From assembly GCA_002292015.1 (NCBI GenBank), contig DBBD01000099.1, positions 1 through 10,629 of the forward strand: a stretch of DNA of 10,629 nucleotides, written 5' to 3'. The DNA comes from Firmicutes bacterium UBA993. Lineage in GTDB: Bacteria > Bacillota > Dethiobacteria > DTU022. The stretch's first letter is position 1, and every line of letters starts with the position of its first letter. A model generated the notes under the pieces. The model was not told the origin of the DNA and searched no databases. It saw only the letters and a list, made by a program, of their open reading frames with translations. Shown here piece after piece: positions 1 to 6,334 of the stretch. The position numbers and the translations under genes were made by a program.

Positions 1-1
1 G

Positions 2-55
2 GATGGCCCGGTTTTCAGCCTGGCCGAGCTGAACAGGCTTCCAGCTGAATACTAA
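2..55 (+). CDS. C-terminal fragment of an FAD/NAD-binding oxidoreductase, PyrK-like (partial, cut by window edge)
   Basis: An open frame runs in from the left edge and stops at TAA 53-55. Its visible residues are DGPVFSLAELNRLPAEY. Proteins of the dihydroorotate dehydrogenase electron-transfer family (PyrK) and related ferredoxin-reductase-like subunits commonly end with a Cys-x-DGPVF-type segment that follows the last iron-sulfur ligands, so this is probably such a tail. Only 17 residues are visible and the cysteine cluster lies outside the window, so a sulfide dehydrogenase/NfnA-like subunit is also possible. It converges on the minus-strand gene ending at 158. Confidence 0.35.
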   Translation, partial: DGPVFSLAELNRLPAEY

Positions 56-100
56 GGTGAGAGGGGCGCTTCCGCCGGGAAACACCTCTTGCTTTATTTG
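55..100 (+). terminator. Weak terminator-like hairpin between convergent genes
   Basis: AGGTG (55-59) can pair with CACCT (83-87), and inside it GGCG (65-68) pairs with CGCC (73-76) around a CTTC loop. The 3' side continues as CTTGCTTTATTTG, which is only moderately T-rich. The position just after the first stop codon fits a terminator, but the internal loop makes the structure weak. Confidence 0.25.
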
Positions 101-157
101 TCAGATGATTTGTAGAATAGGCTGTTCTTTAAGTCTTGACCTGGCTGATAAGAGTAG

Positions 158-676
158 CTAACCGCTAAGATTTTGTTGCTTATAGCGGGCAGCCAGCTCA
201 CGGTACATCGGAGCGCTGGTCTTGACCCACATCAGCGAGGCCCCGGTAATTTCCTTCTTTATTGTGGCCGGCACCCCGGCGGCAAGGTGCCTGGGCGGTA
301 CTTTCATATTGCTGGGCACAACAGCACCGGCGGCAATCATTGATTCTTCGCCGATTACACAGAAATCCTGCACCACCGAGCCCATGCCGACGATGGCGCT
401 ATTTTCAATGGTGCAGCCATGCAGGATCGCCCCGTGAGCGACGGTGACGTTTTCACCGATCACCGTTTCGCAATCCGGAATAACGTGGACCACAGCGTTA
501 TCCTGAATGCTGCTGCCCCTTTTTACAATTATTCTTCCGTAGTCGCCGCGCAGTACGGCGCCAAACCAGATACTTACGTCGTCTTCCACCAGTACATCGC
601 CAATCAGGGTGGCATTGGGTGCAATGAAGCAGTTATTGCCTACTTGTGGTGTCTTGCCGTCAAATGTGACGATCAC
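158..676 (-). CDS. Gamma-carbonic-anhydrase family protein (left-handed beta-helix hexapeptide-repeat protein)
   Basis: This 172-residue protein is built of hexapeptide repeats (IAPNATLIGDV, VSIWFGAVLRGD, VTVAHGAILHG, AIVGMGSVV, MIAAGAVVP), the left-handed parallel beta-helix of gamma-class carbonic anhydrases such as CamH, YrdA and PaaY. The likely metal ligands are visible as His64 (NAVVH), His81 and His86 (VAHGAILH). The family forms trimers with zinc or iron between subunits and can interconvert CO2 and bicarbonate; several members have no shown activity, so activity here is inferred. The C-terminal helix from about residue 145 is typical of the short CamH-like forms, and the length is normal. 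The start is GTG at 676, chosen because a near-perfect Shine-Dalgarno (AGGAGGTGAT) lies four bases upstream. It is transcribed away from the lar remnant, and the spacer between them carries promoter material. Confidence 0.88.
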   Translation of the reverse strand: MIVTFDGKTPQVGNNCFIAPNATLIGDVLVEDDVSIWFGAVLRGDYGRIIVKRGSSIQDNAVVHVIPDCETVIGENVTVAHGAILHGCTIENSAIVGMGSVVQDFCVIGEESMIAAGAVVPSNMKVPPRHLAAGVPATIKKEITGASLMWVKTSAPMYRELAARYKQQNLSG

Positions 677-757
677 TTAAATCACCTCCTTCGGCGCCGG
701 TTGCCTTTGAGTTGTTGTAGTAGTCGTAGCAGTATTCTCCCTTTTGCTACGTTTTCC

Positions 758-786
758 TTTTCAAAGCTAGTCAGCTGCGCTATGAT
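758..786 (+). promoter_or_regulatory. Candidate promoter for the larB remnant/larC unit
   Basis: TTTTCA (758-763) is spaced 17 bases from TATGAT (781-786), matching the sigma-A hexamers at 4/6 and 5/6. It lies about 60 bases upstream of the larB-like Shine-Dalgarno and points at larC. Both boxes are moderate and there is no experimental support. Confidence 0.4.
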
Positions 787-845
787 AATAAAAAGCCCAA
801 CCGGTGGTTTTACAATTATAAGGTTTTTCAAAGGAGTTAAAGGAC

Positions 846-991
846 ATAGAAAAAACGTTGCAGAATTTACCGGTTCCTGTTCAGAGCGGTGAAGTTGATA
901 TCGAAGAGGCCGTTAAATCGATAGCTGTTTCAGCGCGGGTTGCATGGCTGCCATGATCAAAAGGGCCGGAAAAGAGGTTTTAGAGTGGTGA
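846..991 (+). pseudogene. larB: larB remnant: internally deleted, frameshifted, start codon replaced by ATA
   Basis: Two short pieces resemble the two ends of LarB, the AIR-carboxylase-like enzyme that carboxylates and hydrolyses nicotinic acid adenine dinucleotide in nickel-pincer cofactor synthesis. Piece one, in the frame of 846, contains VQSGEVDIEEAVKSI (879-923), like the start of LarB proteins (a helix, then V-x-SGE-[IV]-S/D-[VI]-EEA). Piece two, in the frame of 917, reads IDSCFSAGCMAAMIKRAG (917-970) and then KEVLEW to TGA 989-991; it resembles the LarB end (IDNGF-x-AG-x-x-AA-x-I-x-R). The roughly 200 residues that should lie between are missing, and the pieces meet near 915-922 in different frames. 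A Shine-Dalgarno (AAAGGAG, 830-836) sits nine bases before 846, exactly where a start is expected, but the codon is ATA. The final TGA overlaps the larC GTG, the coupling expected of an intact larB-larC pair. The homology comes from memory of the family, not a search. Confidence 0.6.
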
Positions 992-2208
992 GCAGATCAT
1001 TCAACAAAGAAGCCCACGGCAAAATAATCTATTTTGACTGTTATAGCGGCATTAGTGGGGATATGACTCTCGGCGCCCTGCTGGATCTTGGGCTCGACTT
1101 AGATCGGCTGCGTGCAAGCCTAGCCGGGTTACCACTTAGAGGGTATCGGTTAGTTGCAGAAAAAGTAACGCGTGGCGGGCTGGCCGGAACAAGGGCACAG
1201 GTGATCGTTGAAGAGCGGCAACAACAGCAGCGGCAGCTGCCTCAAATTGAAGAGCTAATCAATAATGCTGATCTGCCCGGGCCGGTAAAAGCCACCAGCA
1301 AAGCAATATTCAACAACCTGGCTGAGGCGGAGGCGACAGTCCACGGGATAACTGCTGATCAGGTGCATTTCCACGAGGTTGGCGCTGTTGACGCTATCGT
1401 TGATGTTGTTGGCACTGCAGCTGCTCTTCACCTGCTCGAGGTAATGGCCGTTTACTCGTCGCCGCTGCCGATGGGGAGCGGCGAGGTCCAAACTGAACAT
1501 GGCAAATTGCCCTTGCCGGCACCGGCAACCCTGGAGCTGGTGGCAAAAAGGAAAGCGCCGGTGTACGGTAGCCGGGAGAAAGTTGAGCTGGTTACACCCA
1601 CTGGGGCGGCGATTATAACCACTGTTGCCAAAGAATTTGGTCCCCTGCCGGAATTTTTGCCGGAAGCTGTGGGCTATGGAGCCGGTAGCTATGAGCTTTC
1701 ATACCCAAATTACCTGCGGTTGCTGTTGGGGCAAACAGAAATCACCACTTCGTTTTACACGGATCAGCTGATACAGCTTGAAGCCAATATTGATGATCTT
1801 AATCCCGAAATCTACGGTTACCTGATGGAAAAACTTTTTACCTGCGGCGCAGTGGATGTTTTCTTTACCCCCATCCAGATGAAAAAGAACCGCCCTGCTG
1901 TTCAACTTACTGCACTAATCCCGCCGCATCTGCTCCCTGACATTCGCAACCTGATCTTTACCGAAACCAGCACCATGGGGCTGCGTTTCAGACAGGCGCA
2001 AAAAGTGATGAAGCCCCGTGAAACAGGGCAGGTTGATACCAAATGGGGAACAATCCGTATTCAATACTGCCCGAACCCGCCTGGCGAGCAGCTCTTTCAC
2101 TATGCTCCCGAGTACGAAGACTGCCGCAAGGTTGCCCTTGCTTCAGGCTTACCGTTAAAAGAAGTTTACCGCCTGGCAGAACACCTATTCAGAAATAATC
2201 ATCAATAA
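988..2208 (+). CDS. larC: LarC, nickel-insertion protein for the pyridinium-3,5-bisthiocarboxylate mononucleotide cofactor
   Basis: LarC inserts nickel, in a CTP-dependent reaction, into the nicotinate-derived pincer nucleotide made by LarB and LarE; the product is the cofactor of lactate racemase and other LarA-type enzymes. Family motifs are clear: FDCYSGISGDM near residues 16-26, HFHEVGAVDAIVDVVG from about 127, LPLPAPATLELV, VELVTPTGAA, GYGAGSYELSYPNYLR, LEANIDDLNPE at about 264-274 and TSTMGLRFR. Length is about 406 residues, normal for the single-chain form; the LarC1/LarC2 split seen in Lactiplantibacillus is absent. I chose GTG 988: AAGAGG lies about ten bases upstream, family proteins begin close to the K-I-x-YFDCFSG segment, and the GTG overlaps the TGA of the larB remnant. 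GTG 985 and TTG 940 are in-frame alternatives, the latter adding unlikely residues. No larE or larA is visible. With larB broken, its substrate must come from elsewhere or the gene is an orphan. Confidence 0.93.
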   Translation: MSRSFNKEAHGKIIYFDCYSGISGDMTLGALLDLGLDLDRLRASLAGLPLRGYRLVAEKVTRGGLAGTRAQVIVEERQQQQRQLPQIEELINNADLPGPVKATSKAIFNNLAEAEATVHGITADQVHFHEVGAVDAIVDVVGTAAALHLLEVMAVYSSPLPMGSGEVQTEHGKLPLPAPATLELVAKRKAPVYGSREKVELVTPTGAAIITTVAKEFGPLPEFLPEAVGYGAGSYELSYPNYLRLLLGQTEITTSFYTDQLIQLEANIDDLNPEIYGYLMEKLFTCGAVDVFFTPIQMKKNRPAVQLTALIPPHLLPDIRNLIFTETSTMGLRFRQAQKVMKPRETGQVDTKWGTIRIQYCPNPPGEQLFHYAPEYEDCRKVALASGLPLKEVYRLAEHLFRNNHQ

Positions 2209-2275
2209 TAGCTACTGCCAGATCTTTAGTGAGTAAGGCAGCCTGTTATTTCTATTGCTAAAAGTTAGAATATTA

Positions 2276-2304
2276 TTGACATAGGCAATATTATATATTA
2301 TAAA
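2276..2304 (+). promoter_or_regulatory. Near-consensus sigma-A promoter of codY
   Basis: TTGACA (2276-2281) is followed by a 17-base spacer and TATAAA (2299-2304), scoring 6/6 and 5/6. Transcription should begin near 2311, giving a leader of only about 16 bases that contains the codY ribosome binding site GAGGAGG (2312-2318). No good match to the CodY operator consensus is seen over it. Confidence 0.8.
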
Positions 2305-2326
2305 TTAGTCAGAGGAGGCTGGAAAT

Positions 2327-3106
2327 ATGAAGAAACATCCCTTAAACGATAAAATAAGGCAGTTGAAAAGTGCTCTTTACAGCAATGATGGTAAGTTACC
2401 CGATTTGCAGCAGGCGGTTAACTCGCTATCAGCAGTAATTGATGCTGCTGTTTTCCTGATCGGCAGGGAGGGTGCCGTTTTATTTGCACAAGCAGGCTCG
2501 GTAATACTGAATGATGATCTGAATCAACTGGTTAAAGACGGCTCACTGGCAGCAGATCAGGGGTTTATGCAGATGCTGAAAAACAGCTACATAGCCGACA
2601 ACGAGGGCCATTCTGACAATAGGGAAAAGGGTGGTCACTATTATACCCTAGTGCCTTTAACTGCCGGTGATATGCAGTCAGCCCTGTTGATGTTTTACTC
2701 TGCCCAAAAACAGCTCAACGATGATCAACTAACTCTAACGGAACTGGGCGCGCTTTTGATCGGTCTTCTCCAGCGTCTGGAGAAAGCAGGGAAGGAAGAA
2801 GAAGTCAGCAGGAATAAAAAACTGGCCGAAGGGGCTTTTGAAAGCTTGTCATACTCTGAAGTTGAAGCGATCGAGGAAATCCTCAAAAATATTACTAATA
2901 ACGAAAGCGTGGTTACCGCCAGTAAAATTGCTGATAACCTGGGGATAACCCGTTCGGTGATCGTCAATGCCCTGCGCAAATTCGAAAGCGCCGGCATCAT
3001 TGAATCGCGTTCACTGGGGATGAAAGGAACCTTTATCAGGGTGAAAAACCCGCATGCGCTGGAGATGATTGCCTCTCGCTCTTTCAAATCCGGATCCTAC
3101 AGATAG
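2327..3106 (+). CDS. codY: CodY, GTP- and branched-chain-amino-acid-sensing global repressor
   Basis: CodY represses stationary-phase, transport and amino acid genes in Bacillota while GTP and isoleucine/leucine/valine are abundant. The N-terminal ligand-binding GAF domain covers about residues 1-155, a linker helix follows, and a winged helix-turn-helix occupies about 197-240. Recognition-helix segments ASKIADNLGITRSVIVNAL and ESAGIIESRSLGMKGT are almost diagnostic for CodY. At 259 residues the length is normal. The start ATG is set by GAGGAGG with an 8-base gap. In Bacillus codY ends the xerC-hslVU-codY operon; here it stands alone with its own promoter, after larC and before a UPF0316 gene, so control is probably monocistronic. 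The leucine-catabolism genes at the right end of the window are the kind of target CodY could control, but I see no operator there. Confidence 0.96.
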   Translation: MKKHPLNDKIRQLKSALYSNDGKLPDLQQAVNSLSAVIDAAVFLIGREGAVLFAQAGSVILNDDLNQLVKDGSLAADQGFMQMLKNSYIADNEGHSDNREKGGHYYTLVPLTAGDMQSALLMFYSAQKQLNDDQLTLTELGALLIGLLQRLEKAGKEEEVSRNKKLAEGAFESLSYSEVEAIEEILKNITNNESVVTASKIADNLGITRSVIVNALRKFESAGIIESRSLGMKGTFIRVKNPHALEMIASRSFKSGSYR

Positions 3107-3128
3107 GCGGTAGATAGATGGACAGCAA

Positions 3129-3194
3129 GATAAAAATTGGGCATGATAAAGCGGCATGCCTTGCTGGATGTGGTGTATTTTTATCCGGCTTTTT
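3129..3194 (+). terminator. Nested inverted repeat downstream of codY, probable terminator
   Basis: A perfect 9-base arm GATAAAAAT (3129-3137) pairs with ATTTTTATC (3177-3185). Inside it GGCATG (3140-3145) pairs with CATGCC (3155-3160). The sequence then runs CCGGCTTTTTC. The nested stems plus the T-rich 3' arm fit a codY terminator, though the outer arm is AT-rich and the T-run short. Confidence 0.4.
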
Positions 3195-3230
3195 CATCTA
3201 AGTAATAGCCGACGCGGCAGCGCTAAAAAA

Positions 3231-3259
3231 TTGACAGCGGTTGAAGAGGTTGCTACAAT
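3231..3259 (+). promoter_or_regulatory. Strong extended -10 promoter for the UPF0316-murI unit
   Basis: TTGACA (3231-3236), a 17-base spacer and TACAAT (3254-3259) with an upstream TG (3251-3252) form a near-ideal sigma-A promoter with extended -10. The expected transcript leader is about 47 bases. Confidence 0.8.
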
Positions 3260-3313
3260 ATGTTCTGATGTTCAGACCTAAGGCGCACTGAAGCGTTACT
3301 GGAGGATTTTGAA

Positions 3314-3835
3314 GTGCCTGTTTTACTAACCTACCTGGCTATTTTCGTTGCCAAGATTGCCCACGTCAGCCTTGGTACAATCCGCATTATATTCCTGACC
3401 AGGGGTAAAGCCTATGCCGCGGCCGCTGTCGGTTTCATTGAAGTACTGATTTTCCTCGTTGCCCTAAGCATGGTTTTACAGAATCTCGATCGCTGGCAGA
3501 ACATCCTCGTTTACGGCCTTGGTTTTGCCGCCGGTAATATCGTTGGCAGCCTGATTGAAGAAAAAATTGCCGTTGGCGTTGTCAACGCCCAAGTGATAAC
3601 GATTGATGCCTGTAACGGCCTGGAAGGAAAGCTTCGTGAGAAAGGCTATGGTGTTACTTCGATGCCGTGCTATGGCAAGGAGGGGCAGCACCGCTCCCTG
3701 CAGGTGATGTTGAAGCGTAAAGAATTACCGGATTTTCTTAAAACAATGAATATACACGATCCCAGCGCATTTATTACGATCTATGATACGCGCAAGATTA
3801 TGGGCGGCTACTTCAACAGTATGAAGGCAAAATAG
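3314..3835 (+). CDS. UPF0316 family membrane protein (DUF5698 plus DUF2179)
   Basis: This 173-residue protein has three predicted hydrophobic helices at roughly residues 3-25, 34-55 and 61-80, followed by a soluble C-terminal half (about 90-170) that matches the DUF2179 fold also found at the end of YitT-type proteins. The segment SLGTIRIIFLTRGK and the GNIVGSLIEEKIAVG turn are characteristic of the UPF0316 group (Bacillus YebE-like). Molecular function is not established. The start is GTG at 3314, preceded by GGAGG (3301-3305) with an 8-base gap. It ends one base before the start of murI, so the two are very likely co-translated from the strong upstream promoter; whether that reflects a link to cell-wall metabolism is only a guess. 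Confidence 0.9.
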   Translation: MPVLLTYLAIFVAKIAHVSLGTIRIIFLTRGKAYAAAAVGFIEVLIFLVALSMVLQNLDRWQNILVYGLGFAAGNIVGSLIEEKIAVGVVNAQVITIDACNGLEGKLREKGYGVTSMPCYGKEGQHRSLQVMLKRKELPDFLKTMNIHDPSAFITIYDTRKIMGGYFNSMKAK

Positions 3836-3836
3836 A

Positions 3837-4661
3837 GTGGGCAGCTTTAGGCTACAGGTTGAGGACAACCATAAGGCAATCGGGGTAATTGATTCCGGGG
3901 TTGGTGGTCTGACTGTCGTGCATGAGATTAGTCGGCGCCTACCCCACGAAAGCATTGTCTACTTTGGCGATACAGCCCGAATGCCTTACGGTCCGCGCTC
4001 CTACGCGGAGGTGCGCGGTTTTGTCTTTCAAATGCTTGAGTTCTTGAAACATCAAGAGATTAAAATGGTAGTGGTGGCCTGTAACTCGGCCACGGCTGCC
4101 GGCCTTTCCTATTACCAGGATGCTTACGACCTACCTGTATTGGGCGTTATCGAACCCGGAGTAAGGGCTGCCCTGGCACGAAGCCACAACCGGCGAATCG
4201 GGGTAATCGGCACTGTAGGTACAATCAGCAGCGGAGAATATGAAAAAGCGCTGCGCAAAAAAAATGGCAGCCTGCATATTGTCAGCAAAGCTTGTCCGCT
4301 ATTTGTGCTTTTAGTTGAAAATAACCTGGTCGAGACACCGGAGGCCGGTAAAGTTGCTCACGAATATCTAGACCAGTTGGTAGCAGAGCGAATTGATGCC
4401 CTGATCCTCGGCTGTACACACTACCCCTTAATGTCTCACTTGATCCAAAGGGTTGTCGGCCCCCATATACAGCTGATTGATTCTGCCAAAGAAACAGCGG
4501 CGGAGGTGGAAGAGATCCTTGGCTGCAATGACATAGTAAACCCGTTAAGCTGTAATGAACCGCGTTACCGCTTTTTTGTCAGCGGTAACCCGAAACCCTT
4601 TGAAGAGGTTGGTTCAAAGCTGCTGCAGCAGGAAGTAAAAGCTTACCAGGTGCAGCTCTAA
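3837..4661 (+). CDS. murI: Glutamate racemase
   Basis: MurI interconverts L- and D-glutamate without cofactor, supplying D-Glu for peptidoglycan precursors in the cytoplasm. Both catalytic cysteines are present: Cys82 in VVACNSATAAG and Cys193 in LILGCTHYPLM. The N-terminal IGVIDSGVGGLTVV loop (about residues 15-28) and YFGDTARMPYG are also typical. Length 274 is normal. The GTG at 3837 is the only plausible start; it lies one base after the UPF0316 stop with a weak GAAGG about nine bases upstream, so translation probably depends on coupling. The stop is separated from that of minus-strand htpX by three bases, leaving no room for a separate terminator. Confidence 0.96.
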   Translation: MGSFRLQVEDNHKAIGVIDSGVGGLTVVHEISRRLPHESIVYFGDTARMPYGPRSYAEVRGFVFQMLEFLKHQEIKMVVVACNSATAAGLSYYQDAYDLPVLGVIEPGVRAALARSHNRRIGVIGTVGTISSGEYEKALRKKNGSLHIVSKACPLFVLLVENNLVETPEAGKVAHEYLDQLVAERIDALILGCTHYPLMSHLIQRVVGPHIQLIDSAKETAAEVEEILGCNDIVNPLSCNEPRYRFFVSGNPKPFEEVGSKLLQQEVKAYQVQL

Positions 4662-4664
4662 AGC

Positions 4665-5567
4665 TTACATAGCCCGCAGGCGTTTTATTCTTTCCGCTGT
4701 CGGCGGGTGGGTGGAAAACATGGTGGCCATCCTGTTCATAGCCGTTGCACCCAACGCCGGGTTGATAATGTAGAGACCATTCAGGGCCTGATTTTCTAAC
4801 GGGCTTTTTTTGATCTGCATGGCCGTAATTTTTTCCAAAGCGCCGGCCAGCCCTTCCGGGTAACCTGTGAAGTCAGCTGCAGTAGCGTCGGCTAAGTATT
4901 CACGCTGCCTGGATATGGCATAGCGCAGCAGCTGGGCAAACAGCGGGGCAATTACTGCCACGACGATTAAAATTATTATCCCGATCAACTGTCCCTGGCC
5001 GCCTCTGCGGCTTCTGCCCATACCGCCAAACAAAGCCATCTGGCGCACGATCACGCCGGCGTAAACTATTGCCCCGGCCAAAACAACTGCTACGGTAGCC
5101 AGCAATACATCGTAGTTGGCGATATGGGCCATTTCGTGCGCTATTACTCCTTCGAGCTCCTGTCGGTTTAAGCGATTCAGCAAGCCCCTGGTAACGGCGA
5201 TTATTGAATTGTCCGGGTTGCGGCCGGCGGCAAAAGCATTGGGGACTTCAGTTTCAATAATGTAAACTTTTGGCATCGGTCTTCCAGCAGCGATACTAAG
5301 TGCTTCAACAGTGTTGTAAAGGTAGGGTTCCTGCTGCTTGGAAACCTCTCTGGCGCCGGCCATCGAGGCGATTACGTTACGCCCACCATAGTAACTGACT
5401 AGAAAAATAACACAGAAAACGACGGCGGCAATAGTTAAGCCCAAGATCGGATTGCCCATATACTCGCCTGATAAGTAGCCGATTAAGGCAAAAAGCACGG
5501 CGTAAAGGAAAAAGAAGAAAAAGGTTCGCCTCTTGTTCGCGGCGATGTGGCCGATGATCGGGTCCAT
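4665..5567 (-). CDS. htpX: HtpX-like M48 zinc metalloprotease of the cell membrane
   Basis: HtpX proteases cut misfolded or surplus membrane proteins. The zinc-binding HEMAH motif lies at residues 144-148 (catalytic Glu145) and the third ligand is Glu223 in SRQREYLADATAA. Two hydrophobic segments near residues 14-33 and 41-60 precede the catalytic domain, and two more (about 155-175 and 193-213) follow HEMAH, the expected membrane layout. A conserved STHPPTAERIKRL tail closes the protein at 300 residues, the usual length. The start has GGAGGGAG just upstream, 17 bases after the lemA stop, so the pair forms an operon. The lemA-htpX pairing is common across bacteria. A glycine/arginine-rich loop (GGMGRSRRGGQGQ, about 181-193) sits between the later membrane helices. 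Confidence 0.94.
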   Translation of the reverse strand: MDPIIGHIAANKRRTFFFFFLYAVLFALIGYLSGEYMGNPILGLTIAAVVFCVIFLVSYYGGRNVIASMAGAREVSKQQEPYLYNTVEALSIAAGRPMPKVYIIETEVPNAFAAGRNPDNSIIAVTRGLLNRLNRQELEGVIAHEMAHIANYDVLLATVAVVLAGAIVYAGVIVRQMALFGGMGRSRRGGQGQLIGIIILIVVAVIAPLFAQLLRYAISRQREYLADATAADFTGYPEGLAGALEKITAMQIKKSPLENQALNGLYIINPALGATAMNRMATMFSTHPPTAERIKRLRAM

Positions 5568-5584
5568 TAGTTTTTACTCCCTCC

Positions 5585-6139
5585 CTACAGATCAACCTGC
5601 GGAGTGCTCCGCACTTGATCCGACTCTATTTCATAAAATTCCCGCTTCGTAAACCTGAAGAGATTGGCGATCAGATTGGTTGGAAAACTTTCTATGACTG
5701 TGTTTAGTACCATGATCGTCCGGTTGAAGCGCTGTCGGGCGTAAGCTATTTTATTTTCGATGCCGACCAGTTCTTCCTGTAACATTAAAAAATTCTGGTT
5801 GGCTTTCAGGTCGGGGTAGCTTTCAGCAACGGCAAAAATTGATTTCAGCGCTCCTGCTGCCAGGTTGTCGGCTTTTGCGTTTTCGCTCGTGCTAGAGGCC
5901 TTTAACCAGTCCGTTCTGGCTCTGGTTATTTTCTCAAGCAGCTCCTGCTCGTGGCGCATATATCCTTTAACAGTTTCAACCAGGTTTGGGACCAGGTCAA
6001 ACCTTTTCTGGAGCATAGTATCGATATTGGAGTAGGCTGTATCGGCCATATTGCGCAAGCCGACAAGGCGGTTGTAAGAGTATACGGTAAAAGCAACTAC
6101 CACTATCAAGATAGCAGGCAAAATATAGCTGAGTTCCAT
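5585..6139 (-). CDS. lemA: LemA family protein
   Basis: LemA proteins have one N-terminal membrane helix followed by a long alpha-helical domain; their role is not settled. Here the helix covers about residues 4-21, followed by the family hallmark YNRLVGLRNMADTAYSNID, QKRFDLVPNLVETVKGYM with HEQELL, and later NRTIMVLNTVIESFPTNLIA with FxxREFYEIE near the C-terminus. Length is 184 residues. I chose ATG 6139 because GGGGG (6147-6151) is seven bases upstream; TTG 6145 sits too close to that site. It is the first gene of the lemA-htpX operon and is divergent from rph, with palindromic elements in the shared upstream region. Confidence 0.94.
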   Translation of the reverse strand: MELSYILPAILIVVVAFTVYSYNRLVGLRNMADTAYSNIDTMLQKRFDLVPNLVETVKGYMRHEQELLEKITRARTDWLKASSTSENAKADNLAAGALKSIFAVAESYPDLKANQNFLMLQEELVGIENKIAYARQRFNRTIMVLNTVIESFPTNLIANLFRFTKREFYEIESDQVRSTPQVDL

Positions 6140-6222
6140 TAGCAAGCCCCCTTTAACGTCACCGTTTAATTCTTTTTGAATCCGGTTTTTCCTCTAGCCG
6201 GGAACAACTTGGACAAAAAATC

Positions 6223-6304
6223 CCGCTGCAGCGGTAACGGTGTTAACAATATCAGGCCGAAAAGGATATTCTGACGGTAGTGGGGAATTTACATACAGAT
6301 CTGT
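6223..6304. promoter_or_regulatory. Three perfect palindromes in the lemA/rph divergent spacer
   Basis: The spacer 6140-6334 holds CCGCTGCAGCGG (6223-6234), TGTTAACA (6241-6248) and ACAGATCTGT (6295-6304), each a perfect palindrome of 12, 8 and 10 bases. They differ in sequence, so they are not copies of one site. Their position between divergent genes would suit operators, but no known regulator consensus is recognised. I could not identify a convincing -35/-10 pair for either gene. Confidence 0.3.
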
Positions 6305-6334
6305 GATAAGCTGCGGCAGGAAAGGACTAAATCA

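Noticed and set aside
419..892. 157-codon plus-strand open frame over the carbonic anhydrase gene
   Set aside because: It is the shadow of the minus-strand gene, which has clear repeats, zinc ligands and a perfect ribosome site. Only its tail beyond 820 touches real signal, and there the larB-like frame differs.
940..987. Upstream TTG start for larC adding 16 residues
   Set aside because: The added residues are very basic and unlike LarC N-termini. They are the out-of-frame reading of the larB remnant, and GTG 988 has the better ribosome site.
2300..2320. CodY operator overlapping the codY promoter
   Set aside because: The best alignment to the AATTTTCWGAAAATT consensus matches only about 8 of 15 positions, no better than chance in AT-rich DNA.
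6143..6145. TTG start for lemA
   Set aside because: It lies one base from the GGGGG ribosome site, too close for initiation; ATG 6139 is well spaced.
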